Shown: piece by piece, positions 23,362 to 35,280 of the stretch
Layout of the letters: each line of letters begins with the position of its first letter
Numbering within the stretch: the first letter of the stretch is position 1
Made by a program: the position numbers and the translations under genes
Source: Muricea muricata
Lineage: Eukaryota > Cnidaria > Anthozoa > Malacalcyonacea > Plexauridae
Reading direction: 5' to 3'
Length of the DNA stretch: 64,000 nt
Assembly: GCA_963855995.1 (NCBI GenBank)
Contig: OY979720.1
Coordinates: 2,916,501 to 2,980,500 of the forward strand
Notes under the pieces: generated by a model
Database searches by the model: none
Seen by the model: only the letters and a program-made list of their open reading frames with translations
Told to the model about the DNA's origin: nothing

Positions 23362-26300
23362 CAGGTTTATATTTACTCCGGAACAGTTAACACAACGAAA
23401 AGCCCATGCCCATTCAGCTAAGGTTTTACGTTTGAAAATTCAATCAAAAACTCAGTCTAAGTGGGTTTAAGTAGCTAGAGATAACGTAATTTATCTTTTT
23501 ATTTTGCTTTTTTGTTTATAACGTAATTTATTAGCTAAATGTATGGACTGCGAGGGTGTGCGCCGTGTGTAAGTTGCATGGGGTTAGGTTTATTAAAGGA
23601 ATTAAAATTTTTGAAAGTATGCTTAAAAACCAAAATCTGTCGTCACTTCTAACAAAACAGTTAAGAGTAGGTTCCAACATCAACGAAATTGATCTATACT
23701 ATTAACTAAGAAAAATGCGAATTAAGTTTTATATTTTGCAAGCAAATTTTAAATAGAATTCTCACCTGTTTTTATGTACGAGCTTTTTCTGTTTACGTTT
23801 GATCTAAAATATCCAAATAAATTGCATTTAAAATGCATACTTTACCGAAATTTTAACTCTTTTAATTTTCGAAATTGGGTGGCAGTCAGGGTGGTGGTGG
23901 TGCATGCGGGTTTATCAGCTGTGAGTGACTGTGCGATGGTGAGGAAAGTGAAGGTAACGAATGGAATGCAGGAGCTTAGAACTGAGGAAGACAGCTTAGA
24001 ACTGAGGCAGGTAGGCAGTTGGTAGGATCAGCGGGGGGCACTTGACATTTTGGCTTTGGGAATCAAATTTGCATGCTAAGTACTTAAGTCACTAACGTTT
24101 GTTGTTTTAATTTGTTAGGTACGCGCGGCTGCTCTCTAGGGAAGATCAACTTAGCAATTGTATTAGCACTTGCAAAGTTGGTCTTCTCTTTGCCGGCTAC
24201 CCCGGCCAGTTCTCCGAGTGCTACTTCCACCGTGAATAAGTAGAAGTACTTGTACTACATGTATAAGTACTTCTACTTAGGTGGAAGTGGCACTTGGGGA
24301 GCTGGCCGGGGTAGGGGGATTTTTTTTATTCAATTTCTCAATTCCCATGGGAATTGAATTTTTAATTAAAAAGGGGTCACAAGTAAATTTTGTAAACAAT
24401 TTATTGAAAAAATTTGTAAAGATTACATACAATTTGAATAACAATAAAAAGAGATTAACTACCACACATTGTACTTATTAAAATAACAACAGAAGAAAAC
24501 AGAACATGGCAGAGAGAACAATAACACAAGTGAATGAACAAAGTCCTAAAAAACTTGGGTCTTTTCAACGTAAGTAAATGTTTATACTTCAAAATATATT
24601 ATAACAATGAAACAACTTGAAGTGATAAATTTTGAGAGTTTTGCAAAGGTTTACCCAGCATATAACGAGTTGTTTCACAATTACAAAGAAAAACATGTGG
24701 CTCAAAACATGCAACTGATAGAGATGACGAGAAGGCTTAACAAGTCTAAGTAGAAAGGTTTTCAAAAGTTAGTCACATTCTTATAATCATATGTAACTAC
24801 CCTGTCAACTCTCCCAGTGGGAAGAACCGGAGTACCCGGAGAAAACCCACGAGTTTTGGCGGAGCGTTGACCAACGCTTTTTCAAATACAGCCAGCCTCA
24901 CAGAAGAAAGGTATTTTTGTCAAAAGAAAAATATTATTTTTAATCAATTGTGCTTTTATAAGTCAGAAAAAATACATGCACGAATTACCAACGAATTTTG
25001 ATGGCTTTGAGACATGTAACGTGGGCACATAATTCTTCCTAAAAATACTTTTTTGTACTCGAAACAACCCTTCAAAACGTCGAAAAACAACGAAGAAACG
25101 ATTTTTTTATAAATTCCAAATTGACCAAGCTGTAATGTTCGGAGCCACATTTTTCTTATTGCGTTTCTAACCTGACAATGTGAAATGCACTAAACATTGC
25201 TACCTTTATTTTTTTTAACAAAAAATTCAAAAATACATAGAATAAAAACCAAGCATTTTTAGAATATTGTGTGTAGCACGACATTTTTCAGAAACCAATC
25301 TCTTACACTTTTCTTTGCATAACAGTGCATGCGATCTATTTTTCGCAAAAAAATACAAACAAAGTCTCAGACATCTCATTTTTCTGGTGGGCACAAGAAC
25401 AGAAGCTTTTTGTTCAAATTGTGATAATTTATTTGAGATAACTTTGGGCAAAATTCTATTTTTCATTGAAAACAGCCGAAAAATCAATGCTTTGGCTTTG
25501 CCCAGCAACTAATGAAGTCACTCGATAGTGAAGGTGCTTTATATACAATTGATAGTTTCAATGTTAAAGAGACCAAAATAAAAGTAGAAATACATAACTT
25601 AGATTGATCTTGGATTGAAAAGTAAAAAATTTATTCGAAGAATCAATTTAAATTTAGTCTTTTTGGAAGGTACCATTGTCAGGTTAGGAACATATCTCTT
25701 TGAAGTATAAATTCATCTTTACTTACTTGTTGAAAAGACTATATTCAAGAGCCATGTAAACCTGTTTTCTTATATTATTATTACCACGCAAGTATTACAA
25801 AGTGGAATATTTGAAATATAAACTTGAACTGAAGCAAAGGAAATGCACATACAAATTCAGAAATATTTCAATTGCCAAAATACAAATTCACCACAACCAA
25901 ACAATATAAAAAGTTCCAGAAGGCAATATGTTGTAATTTTAATCAAGAAACTTATAAAGTAATAAATCATACAGGAAACACAAAAGAAATCATTTTCTCA
26001 TCTTACAGAATCGGTATTTTCAAAATCACTTTGCTATAGATCTGATGTATAAAATTGACGAGTTTCACAAGCCATTTACAACATTCGCATCTGTGTATGT
26101 CAGATATCTCGCCTTCAGCTTGGGTTTGTATATCCGATACAACCCGGTCACTTGTATTGTAAATAGTACAAATCAAAATTGTTATCAAATCAAAGTCTCA
26201 AACTAATTTAAATTATTCTACTCCATATAATGCCAGACAGTTTTACTTTTTCTCAGGAAAGACCTTATGTTCAACAAGGTAAATTTGGCATGTTAATTAA

Positions 26301-27980
26301 GAAGTCTGTAAAATTTGAAATTGCATAGTATCAACTAAAAGCTTCATGTGACTTAAAACTTTTTCAAGTCGATGTAATACGAAGAACTCTGGTAAAGTAT
26401 TTACTGTATCCAGGCATCAATAGAAAACTTTTAAAATTAAAAATTGTAGTTACTTATACTTATTATTGGCCAACATCTGTACTGCTTGTTTATCTAGAAA
26501 ATCTGGCATACTGTCAATTTTTTTAGTCCAAGGAAACTTTTTTACTCTTAAATTCTTACATCTGCCACATCTTTTCTTTGCTAATAAAAAGAGCCCACAG
26601 AATTTATTTGGCAAGTTGTGGTTTTCTTTTTCATTTAAGATATGTAATTAATTGATAAAGTTAAAGAACAACTGCATCAGTTCATCTCAATTCCAAACAA
26701 GTTCCACTTTGTAAACAAAAGACAATATGCTAGCTTATTTTGTCCTTAATAAGTAGTTCATCTTAAAGTTTGAAAGTCAACATTCTAGTACAAAATCACA
26801 AAGTCTGTATCTAAGATAAATTACCAGTAGTATAAAATATTACAAAGTATTTTTTTAACTTTAAAGGGTCCAATATAACATTGAGAACTATTGTGATTTT
26901 CAAATGAACTTTCCAAACTTTCAAATGAACACTCAAAGCCAGCTTAAACAAAAGATGATTGAGATAGTAAACCAGGAAATAACATAGGTGTTGTAATTTT
27001 TTATCAAAAATATGATATAGTGCATATAACAGAAACATTTCAATTAAAAAGTAGAAATATATTTCCTGTGGTTAGTTTTAATTGCTACATATATTGAAAT
27101 GTTAGTATAATAATGGATGTTTTTGTTTCTGGCAAAGTCACCTCAATCTCCTTATGTTTAACCAACATTACAAAGTCAAATAATGACAAACACGAATGAT
27201 TAAACACAAATTTATATTTTAATGGGTAAAAATAAATATGTCCAAATTAGTATAATCATGCATATAGGTCTAGTAGGGTACCAATTTTTAGAAACAGAAT
27301 TGTGTTGTTTAGAGGCATAACATATAAAATTGCTAGATTTGATATTTCAGTTTTTTAAGAAAGCCTTTTGTATGTGTTTTCATGAACTCTTGGGCCATAA
27401 TTCAATTGATTTGAACCAAATAAGATTCTAACTTTCTTTTAAAACACAGTTCATCATTATTTGACTTTTTCTAAGATTAAAATGCTTCTGGAGCACATGA
27501 GATTCCACGGTATGTGTACCCACAAAATAATCGTCAAATTAGGTGAGAATGAAACCGTCATGTCCAAAATTATACCGTCCCAAATTGTCCCATATTCAAT
27601 ATTGTACATGCAATATTCCAATACCTTTAACAATTTCATTTTTCATAATCTGCCAGTTGTTGAGAGGAGGTTAAGCATTTTGTCGATCTACAAACAAATT
27701 TCAAAGAATTCTATTGAAGATAGATAACTGAAATGGTAAACAAACTGCAAAAGATAACAATGCAAGTGGTTGTGTAAAAACTAAAGACCACGTAAAGTCG
27801 GCCATTCTGTACAGTGTTTGGATTTGACAGTTTGAATTTTAATTGCCTCAAGAAAAGTCTAAAAGGCATTAAAAACATAACATTCCTTGTTACTCCGCCT
27901 GCCGTAGGCGAGGCGGAGTTTTAAATTCGCCCCGTTTCTGTTTTTTTTTTTTTTTTTTTATTTTTTTTCGGTGTCAGAAG

Positions 27981-28708
27981 CATTGATCTGGATAATACTG
28001 GATCGCGCATAGAGTGGCATCAAGTGAAGCCAGCAGAGATGACGAATTTGGAGTACCAAGATGGCGGACAATCAGCATTTTCAATAGATAAATAAACTTC
28101 CTTATTTTAAGGAAATTTACGGAAATTGAAAACTCTGCTTAAAAGATTACTCTTACACCCGCAAAGAACACTGGACCTGGAGTACCAAGATGGCGGCGAT
28201 GGCTTTAAAATTTTATTATGTATGCGCGATCCAGTATTATCCATAGAGATTATAAATAACACTAGAGAGGACATCGAGGGTAAAATTTGGGAGCGCGGCT
28301 ATTGGGGGGCAAATTCAAGTCCCGGATGTTCACTCATTCACGATGTCCCAGGCAAAAAAGTCATTTTAGATGAGTTTTTCTGCTTTTTGAAATGTTTTTC
28401 CTCGTAAAAATATTGAAAATATAATTTCAGATCGTCTAAAATAATAAAAACAATTGAAAAAGTACTATTTTGCCCACAAAACCGGCAGAACGACCTCAAC
28501 AACGATGAGCAAAACATTTCATACAGATTTCTGCTGTTGCTAAGGTGGTTGCTAAGGAAGCATTAGCTCAGCCAATAAGCGCCTGGCCCTGCATCCGGGA
28601 CTTGAATTTGCCCCCCAATAAACGCGTTCCCTTTTGTTACCAGTGAAAAAGATTACAATGCCTCCTCTAGTGTTATTTATAATCTCTATGGTATTATCCA
28701 GATCAATG
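27981..28708. mobile_element. Insertion with 8-bp target duplication (hAT- or P-like non-autonomous element)
   Basis: The ends are CATTGATCTGGATAATAC and its exact reverse complement. GTCAGAAG flanks both sides (27,973-27,980 and 28,709-28,716), and the unoccupied site is visible once at 367-374 in the sister copy. Eight-bp duplications are typical of hAT and P superfamilies. The element holds a second insertion (28,241-28,691). Without it, about 270 bp remain with a further inverted segment (GGATCGCGCATA and complement). No transposase is encoded. Confidence 0.85.
28241..28691. mobile_element. Nested insertion with CCATAGAG ends
   Basis: The ends CCATAGAGATTATAAATAAC and complement enclose a longer inverted segment (gcaaattcaagtcccggatg near 28,308 and its complement near 28,593). 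It sits in the TIR of the outer element between TATTAT duplicates (28,235-28,240 and 28,692-28,697); the duplication reads as 8 bp if the CC is counted as target. The open frame at 28,126-28,407 crosses the element boundary and is not a gene. Confidence 0.7.
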
Positions 28709-29302
28709 GTCAGAAGTCGGTGCAGCGCTCATGGGTGATACCGCTGGCACAAACCGCGTGAGCCGACCTAAACACGGCGTTTAAACTCAATTTCTAGCGA
28801 AATGTGTCAACAAAACACGCATTTAAACATGCATGCTAGAACATCTAAACCGCAAGAAGGTTTTACGTGCAAAGATTCTCATGCAAAATGCTTTAAAACG
28901 ACAAATTCCAGCGATGTGTCGCGGTGAAGTTTTGAGAGCGTGTTTCCGTCATTTTCTGGTTTATTCCTACTTTTAAGGAAATTTAGAAATTTCTACACAA
29001 GAATCAAACGCAAATTCTACTGAAATATCTACATACAAAACACTTTTTTTAACATGTAATAGTTAACAAAAAGGGACAGGAAGGTTCTTCATCAAAACAT
29101 TGCTCCAGAAATGTTTTAAAACGGCAAATTCTGATAGACTCCATCATTCCATGATTAAGGAATGAGTCTAGGAAATGTGTTCCTAATTCTAAACACGTTG
29201 TGATTGCTTTCCTTGGTTTTCTATTTCTACCACAGGTCACCCGGAATGCTACAGTGATAATATAGCGTTCAGTGGGACAGCATCTGTTACATAATGTATA
29301 TA

Positions 29303-30139
29303 TTAACACAAAGGTTGGCTTAGGTTGGCAAGTAAATACAAATTTGAACACTCGTACAAAATTTAAACCACAAAAAAATCTGCAAAAAGACTTCGATATT
29401 CATTTAAAAACATACACATATTGAGAAGGCATACCTGAAAATCATATACGTTGTATTTTTGTGTCAATTCAACATTTTTTACCCAACGAAATTCGCAAAA
29501 AGTCATCAAATTTTTAGTTGATTTTCGCTAAAACTATGCGCGATGCCGGCTGCCTGCCTTACGTCACAGGAAAAAGCTCCCTGATTGGCCAGGTGAAAAC
29601 TCAATTTTTTTACCGCGAAAGCAAAACCGGGGAGCTACGTAATATACAATGAATATACAATGCTTCTTCTTTTGAAACTTTTCACATCTTTAGCACTTCA
29701 GTTTAAAATTTTTCGCAGTTGTTTGCACTTGTTACTGAGTTGTTGTTTTTAAAAAAGCTTTCACTTCAAATTTCCCTCCGCAGCGTTGGCGTAGCTCTTT
29801 GAAATTTTAACATTTCTCCCCCCGGTTTTGCTTTCGCGGTAAAAAAATTGAGTTTTCACCTGGCCAATCAGGGAGCTTTTTCCTGTGACGTAAGGCGGGC
29901 AGCCGGCATCGCGCATAGTTTTAGCGAAAATCAACTAAAAATTGGATGACTTTTCGCGAATTTCGTTGGGTAAAAAATGTTGAATTGATACAAAAATACA
30001 ACGTATATGCTTTTCAGGTATGCCTTCTCAATATGTGTATGTTTTTAAATGAATATCGAAGTCTTTTTGCAGATTTTTTTGTGGTTTAAATTTTGTACGA
30101 GTGTTCAAATTTGTATTTACTTGCCAACCTTTGTGTTAA
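29303..30139. mobile_element. Foldback element with TTAACACAAAGG ends
   Basis: The left half (for example tttgaacactcgtacaaaat, then gccttacgtcacaggaaaaa) is mirrored by the right half down to a centre near 29,720. The total is 837 bp with arms of about 330-400 bp. The left arm has a short local duplication of the AGGTTGGC segment. No coding content. Confidence 0.75.
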
Positions 30140-30142
30140 GAG

Positions 30143-31768
30143 CATAGGCGGCCCAATTCAGTGTGTAGTTTCATATAGAGATCAGTGCGCACGTAAACAC
30201 ACTTCGTAGTTTATGATATAGCTAATTTCCTAAGGTTGGCAACTCTTTGAACTTTTTGAAATACACGGCACGAAATAAATCCATAGTTTATCAAAACCAG
30301 AAAGAAAACAGCTTTAAAAACAACACAAATATAAACTAGGATAATTTTACTAACCTGTTAGCAACTTTTCTTGTGAAAACACGGCTTTAAACGGTCCGTA
30401 TTTGAACGAAATATAAAGGTATTTTGCCGATTTCTCGTCTGTAACTATGCGGGATGCCCTCATCCTGCTACTTTAAATGACGAATCCGTGCAGCGATTGG
30501 CTTGTCAAAGTTTTAACGTTAAAAATTCATAGTTAAGCCAATCGCTGCACGGATTCGTCATTTAAAACTCTTTCCAGTAGCAGGATGAGGGCATCCCGCA
30601 TAGTTACAGACGAGAAATCGGCAAAATACCTTTATATTTCGTTCAAATACGGACCGTTTAAAGCCGTGTTTTGACAAGAAAAGTTGCTAACAGGTTAGTA
30701 AAATTATCCTAGTTTATATTTGTGTTGTTTTTAAAGCTGTTTTCTTTCTGGTTTTGATAAACTATGGATTTATTTCGTGCCGTGTATTTCAAAAAGTTCA
30801 AAGAGTTGCCAACCTTAGGAAATTAACTATATAACAAACTTACTTGCAGGGAGGTTGGTTCGGGATTAACGCACCGAGGGGTCTGACAGCTGTTCGAACC
30901 TACCGAGCGAAGCGAGGTAGGTTCGGACAGCTGTCAGACCCCGAGGTGCGTTAATCCCGAACCAACCGAACCTGCAAGTAAGTTGGGTTTTTATCCCATA
31001 CTAAACTTATCTTCTTGTGTTGTTTTCCGAGGCTCGCTGAGTCGCCGATGTATTTTGTCAACATTTTCTCTTCTTAAAATTATTGGTCTCTTAATATTTC
31101 TTTATCATGGTCTCTATTATCTTTAGTTTACAATTTTTCGTTTCTTTTTGCTTGGTTTCTGTGACGTCTTTAGCCCAAAAATGTTCTTTAAAGTGTAGGT
31201 TTAATCATCAGCTAAATTTTGTTCGCCATTGTTGTTGAGCAGCTTGAGGCGGACGGCAGCGTAAGCAGCAAGCAGGTAAGTTCGGGTTTTTGTAACCAAT
31301 CCATTGACATAAATACATCTGGACTGCCTGCTCGCAATATTTTCGCTTGAATTTTGCGTTATCAGTTCAAAATCACGAAGGCTGACGAATACTGACGAAA
31401 AATGACGAATATGAGAGTGATTGAACATCGCTGGCTCTTAAATAATACAAAAAATACTGGTCAGCAGTCAACTTCATGAGCAAACACTCTCATATTTCGG
31501 CCATCTTTGATAACGCTTTTCAAAGCCGAGCTGGCAGTCCAGATGTATATATGTCAATGAACCAATCAGAAAGCCGGTTTTATCGATAAAAGAGAAAAGC
31601 GGGTAAGTTCGGAAAAAGCAGGTTAGTTCGAAAAAAACTTACCTGCTGAGAACCAATCAGAAGCCCGCTTTCATGACACATATGGGATAATATCATAAAC
31701 TATACGAAGTGTGTTTACGTGCGCACTGATCTCTATATGAAACTACACACTGAATTGGGCCGCCTATG
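30143..31768. mobile_element. Foldback element (CATAGGCGG family) with an internal insertion
   Basis: The ends are identical to those of 895-1,665, and the sequence from 30,143 to about 30,829 matches that element apart from small gaps. About 865 bp (30,830-31,695) interrupt the second arm after aattaactat. Outside the insertion, cataaactatacgaagtgtg continues the arm. Confidence 0.75.
30830..31695. mobile_element. Insertion inside the foldback arm
   Basis: This block is absent from the sister element at 895-1,665. It includes a strong hairpin at about 30,845-30,985 (gggtctgacagctgttcg with its complement, loop rich in cgaagcgag). It ends near cacatatgggataat, which partly matches an internal tatcccatact at about 30,993. 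Target duplications are not clear. The minus-strand open frame at 31,201-31,428 has no recognised domain. Confidence 0.5.
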
Positions 31769-32394
31769 TTTTAAAATATATACATTATGTAACCACTAAC
31801 AGATGCTGTCCCACTGAACGCTATATTAGAACTGTACGCATTCCGGGTGACCTGTGTTTCTACCTATGTTGAGATGCTAATATTTCGTGCAAAATGATTT
31901 ATTTGCTTGTAGGATCTCATGTAATTATAAAAGGTAAGAGACATTTTACATTCCAATTCCAGAAATACATAATATTATGTTAGTCTAAAGTTCCCAACAA
32001 ATTATATCGTGGATACTTCAGACTTCAAACTTAATAGCTTTGTATTTTTTTTTAATTTTTGTTGTTTTTATGAGCGATTTTAATACTTGTTTTGTTAGAA
32101 CGTCAACAGTCATAGCTGAGTGCGGCATTTTAGTCTTTACCTATAGTATTTATAATAACTTTCTTTATAAAAGAATTGACATGTTTATTGTTGAATAGTT
32201 GACTCAGAGAAAGGATTTCAAATTGGATATCACAGAAAATACAGATCACAGAAATACTTTTAAGTCGATTACTGCAAAGATTGTTGCTATAATTATTAAT
32301 ATAGCAAGAAAAAAACTCAAAAATGCCAAATAAAAAAAGGAACAAAATTTAACTTAAATTCTAACTTAAATTTAGTAAAATTTCAACTGGCACT

Positions 32395-33006
32395 TTCTCA
32401 ATTTGCCAAAACTTTATCAGACACCCTGCCTATATACCAATGTTTTAACTGACACCTGAAGCTTTCTGGAAGTAAATACTTTGTCAGCATGTCGAAAGTC
32501 TAACTGACAACTTGTGGGCATGTACAGGTCAAAGTCTAACCGACATCTTGTCAACAAGCCAAAAGCCTTACCGACATCTTGTCAACAAGCCAAAAGCCTA
32601 ACCAACATCTTGTCACCAAGCCAAAAGCCTAACCGACATCTTGTCAACAAGCGAAAAGCATTACCGACATCTTTCAACAAGCCAAAAGCCTAACCAACAT
32701 CTTGTCAACAAGCCAAAAGCCTAACTGACATTTTGTCAACAAGCCAAAAACCTAACCGACATCTTGTCAACATGCCAAAAGTCTAACTAGGAGCATATCA
32801 ACATGTCAAAAGTCCATTTCAAAGCTTGTCCACATATCAAAAGACTAACTCAGATCTTATCAACATGTCAAAAGTCTGGTCGAAAACTTGTCAACAAGTC
32901 AAAATCCTTACCAACATTTAATAAACATGCCAAATATTTACCTGACACCTTATCAACACATCAAATATCTAATTCAAAACTTGTCAATATATCAAAAGGC
33001 TAGCCA
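32395..33006 (+). repeat. Minisatellite, 31-bp period, about 19 copies
   Basis: Central units read like CCGACATCTTGTCAACAAGC followed by caaaagcctaa. Copies between about 32,540 and 32,800 are nearly uniform; those towards both ends are degenerate. The array sits between two near-identical copies of ttcccaacaaattatatcgt plus about 11 more bases (31,991-32,021 and 33,012-33,042). The 66-codon open frame at 32,803-33,003 is only the repeat being read through. It is not a CRISPR array: there are no unique spacers, and the unit is continuous. Confidence 0.9.
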
Positions 33007-33466
33007 ACATTTTCCCAACAAATTATATCGTGGCTACTTCAGGCAGTGTGCTACAGAATAGATTTAATAAATTAATGGATTTAATACATTGATGTATTGT
33101 ATACACTTTTAGTAAAATTTTCTTTACTTGCAAAATAAAACAGCTATATGTTGGAGGTATTATGGCAAAAGAATCTTGTTTAACATATGTACTATGAAAG
33201 TCTTTAATTTAAATTAAATTCTAAAAACTGCAATCCTACTAGGACTCTGGACAGAGTGCCTGGCAGGTCACTCAGACATTGATTTTTGGTTATCTTAGTG
33301 ATTACATAAGATGTGCTAGCAATGTCTTAAGATGCCTTGGAAGGTACCCTAATAATAATTGATTTAAAAAGGAATTAGTTGGGCAGAACAGAAATAAGTG
33401 AATATACCCCACCCCCAATGAACGCTCTAGTTACAGCCCTGCCTGGTTTTGTGCCCATTTTCGTTT

Positions 33467-33478
33467 GGCAGGCGGAGT
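33467..33478 (-). repeat. Right terminal motif of the ACTCCGCC-ended element
   Basis: GGCAGGCGGAGT is the exact reverse complement of the 12 bases at 286-297. About 30 bases later the diverged repeat copy resumes. A nearby aacgccttagcaggcgt hairpin follows. No matching target duplication is seen, so this is a candidate terminus only. Confidence 0.45.
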
Positions 33479-33987
33479 GAACGCCTTAGCAGGCGTCTTG
33501 TTTTATCTTTATTTTATGATGGCTGACTGGATATAAATGAGCTTGTGACCAACTGTCCCATGAAGAAAACCATACCAGATGAAACCATAAACAGTACGAT
33601 GAAACGAAACCAACCGAAGTCACGAGCATCCAAAGAAGGAGTGAAAGGGTTTGTTGATGTTATTTTGTCGTTTCCATTTTCTTTGTTAGATCATCGTTCG
33701 TTTCAGTTAAAATGAATACCTGGAACTAACGTCAAAACCACACAAAAATTTAATGGTCTGTTCGCCATTTTTGAATTTATTAATGCTGATTTTGGTGATG
33801 TGGCACGCTGGTTAGCACGTAAACCATTCCCAAACAACTGAATGGATATGGTGTTGAAAATTGAGGAAAAACCTAATTTCAAGCCACCCTGCTTGTCACG
33901 TAGCATGAATGTTCAAAATAACCTAAGATAGCGGGAGGCTAATTTTTGTAACAATTCCAAAATAACTTGGTAAAATATTACAATCTA

Positions 33988-34149
33988 TATGCGCAGGTAA
34001 TCAATTTATGTTTCGGTTACTAATATGATTCTATCCCCAAGTATCCCCTAACCCTAACCCTTAACCTTAATCAAACGCCTAACCCTAACCTCTTCTACCC
34101 CTAACCGTTGCCTTTGTTACTAAAACATAAATTGATAACCTATGCGCAA
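33988..34149. mobile_element. Foldback MITE with telomere-like core
   Basis: Ends tatgcgcaggtaatcaattt and the near complement aaattgataacctatgcgca flank a core with ccctaaccctaaccc (from 34,046) and cctaaccctaacc (from 34,078). These are short runs of the CCCTAA animal telomere motif. The core is too short and degenerate to be a telomere. Confidence 0.55.
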
Positions 34150-35280
34150 GCATGGGCCGGGTGAGGTAACGGTAGATAACAGTTGATAACGGCGTACATA
34201 TTAATATACAGTTACCTAATATTCCCGCATGCAGAACTTAGAATTACCCTAATTCATGATTTCGAATGAAAATATCTCTAGAATTTAACAACACTTAAGG
34301 AAGGTGTAAAATAGTTTTCCACATAATTCCAAAAGTTCTTTCGCACAAGACAGACTCGAATTCATTGCCACGTCCTTTAATTTTACTGTATAGTGATATG
34401 TAAGCTAACGTATATTATAACTTAGTTTCCTCAATACATGCATTCTACAATTGAGATTTTCACTGGTATGCAATAGAAATATTCCTTGTTTTTCGAAAAG
34501 GACTCAAAAGGTGGAAAGCTAAAGAATGCAACGTGAATCGAATATCCAATGTCTATAGTGCAAATGTAAGTGAGCAAGAAAAAAATTTTGTCCAAAAATT
34601 ACATACGATTATAAGCGAATCAAACCTCGTGTTTCTCGTTGAAATCTCAGAGGGGAGGGGGGGGGAATTCAAGCATTAGTGGGATGGAGGGGTTGGAAAC
34701 TCCATTAGGGAGCTTAAGATCGACAACGCGGCAAGTTCGAAGACGCGGTGTCAATATATAAGTACAGGAAGAAGCTTTTTGGAATTTGATTGTTTTAATA
34801 ACCATATGAAGCATGTTTTAGTAACTTACAAATATTTTTGTTGGCCAAAACGATATGCTTTCTGCTATAAGTTGGACTTCCAAAACGCTTCTTACGTCGT
34901 AGCATGCTTTCGCGTTGCCCAAGGGACGTGATAATTCTCAGTTTGATGTTGTATTAGACATGGCTACGCACTTGAGAATACCCCTGGGACCACAAATTAT
35001 TCATGGCTGTTGTCTTCGATAAAAATATCTTTTGTTATGAAGCCGCGTCGTTGAGCTGCCGCGTCGTAAATCTTAAGGTCCCTATTGTTTTTGTGGGCGC
35101 GGCTGTTACCATTTTGCCAGGAAAGCATCGAGATTTAATGTTTTCGGTTTGATTTAAAGAATGTTACGGTTGCGAAACTTGTAGCTTGGTCTTAAAACTT
35201 TTAACGAGATTTATGGTTGTTAAACGTTGTCGTTCAGTCTTGTTTTATTAATTATTTTCTATAACGTTATCATGTGTTTA

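Larger units (their letters stand above)
15356..27891 (+). repeat. Right arm of giant palindrome (about 12.5 kb)
   Basis: This is the reverse complement of 2,952-14,780 with few substitutions, small homopolymer changes and one roughly 27-bp difference near the centre. It is longer because of insertions at about 20,320-20,669, 20,765-20,988 and 21,365-21,490 that the left arm lacks. The right edge ends cattccttgtt exactly where an ACTCCGCC element begins. No protein-coding gene is recognised; the open frames mirror those of the left arm. Confidence 0.93.
27892..29040 (+). mobile_element. Left end of ACTCCGCC-ended element (copy 2), interrupted
   Basis: The first 89 bases and then 28,717 to about 29,040 repeat 286-690 nearly exactly. 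The block at 27,981-28,708 is an insertion absent from copy 1. After gaaatatctacatac the two copies diverge completely. It abuts the palindrome arm without spacer. Confidence 0.7.
29216..31870. repeat. Outer inverted pair enclosing two foldback elements
   Basis: Sequence at about 29,216-29,302 (caggtcacccggaatgc ... agcgttcagtgggacagcat) recurs inverted at about 31,775-31,868 with several changes. Between the arms lie the foldback elements at 29,303-30,139 and 30,143-31,768. The open frame on the minus strand at 29,049-29,351 runs through the arm and has no recognisable domain. Confidence 0.6.

Noticed and set aside
32395..33006. CRISPR-like array
   Set aside because: Units are contiguous 31-bp repeats without distinct spacers and the genome is eukaryotic.
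34046..34092. Relic telomere or chromosome-fusion point
   Set aside because: Only two to three degenerate CCCTAA units per run, and they sit inside a foldback element.
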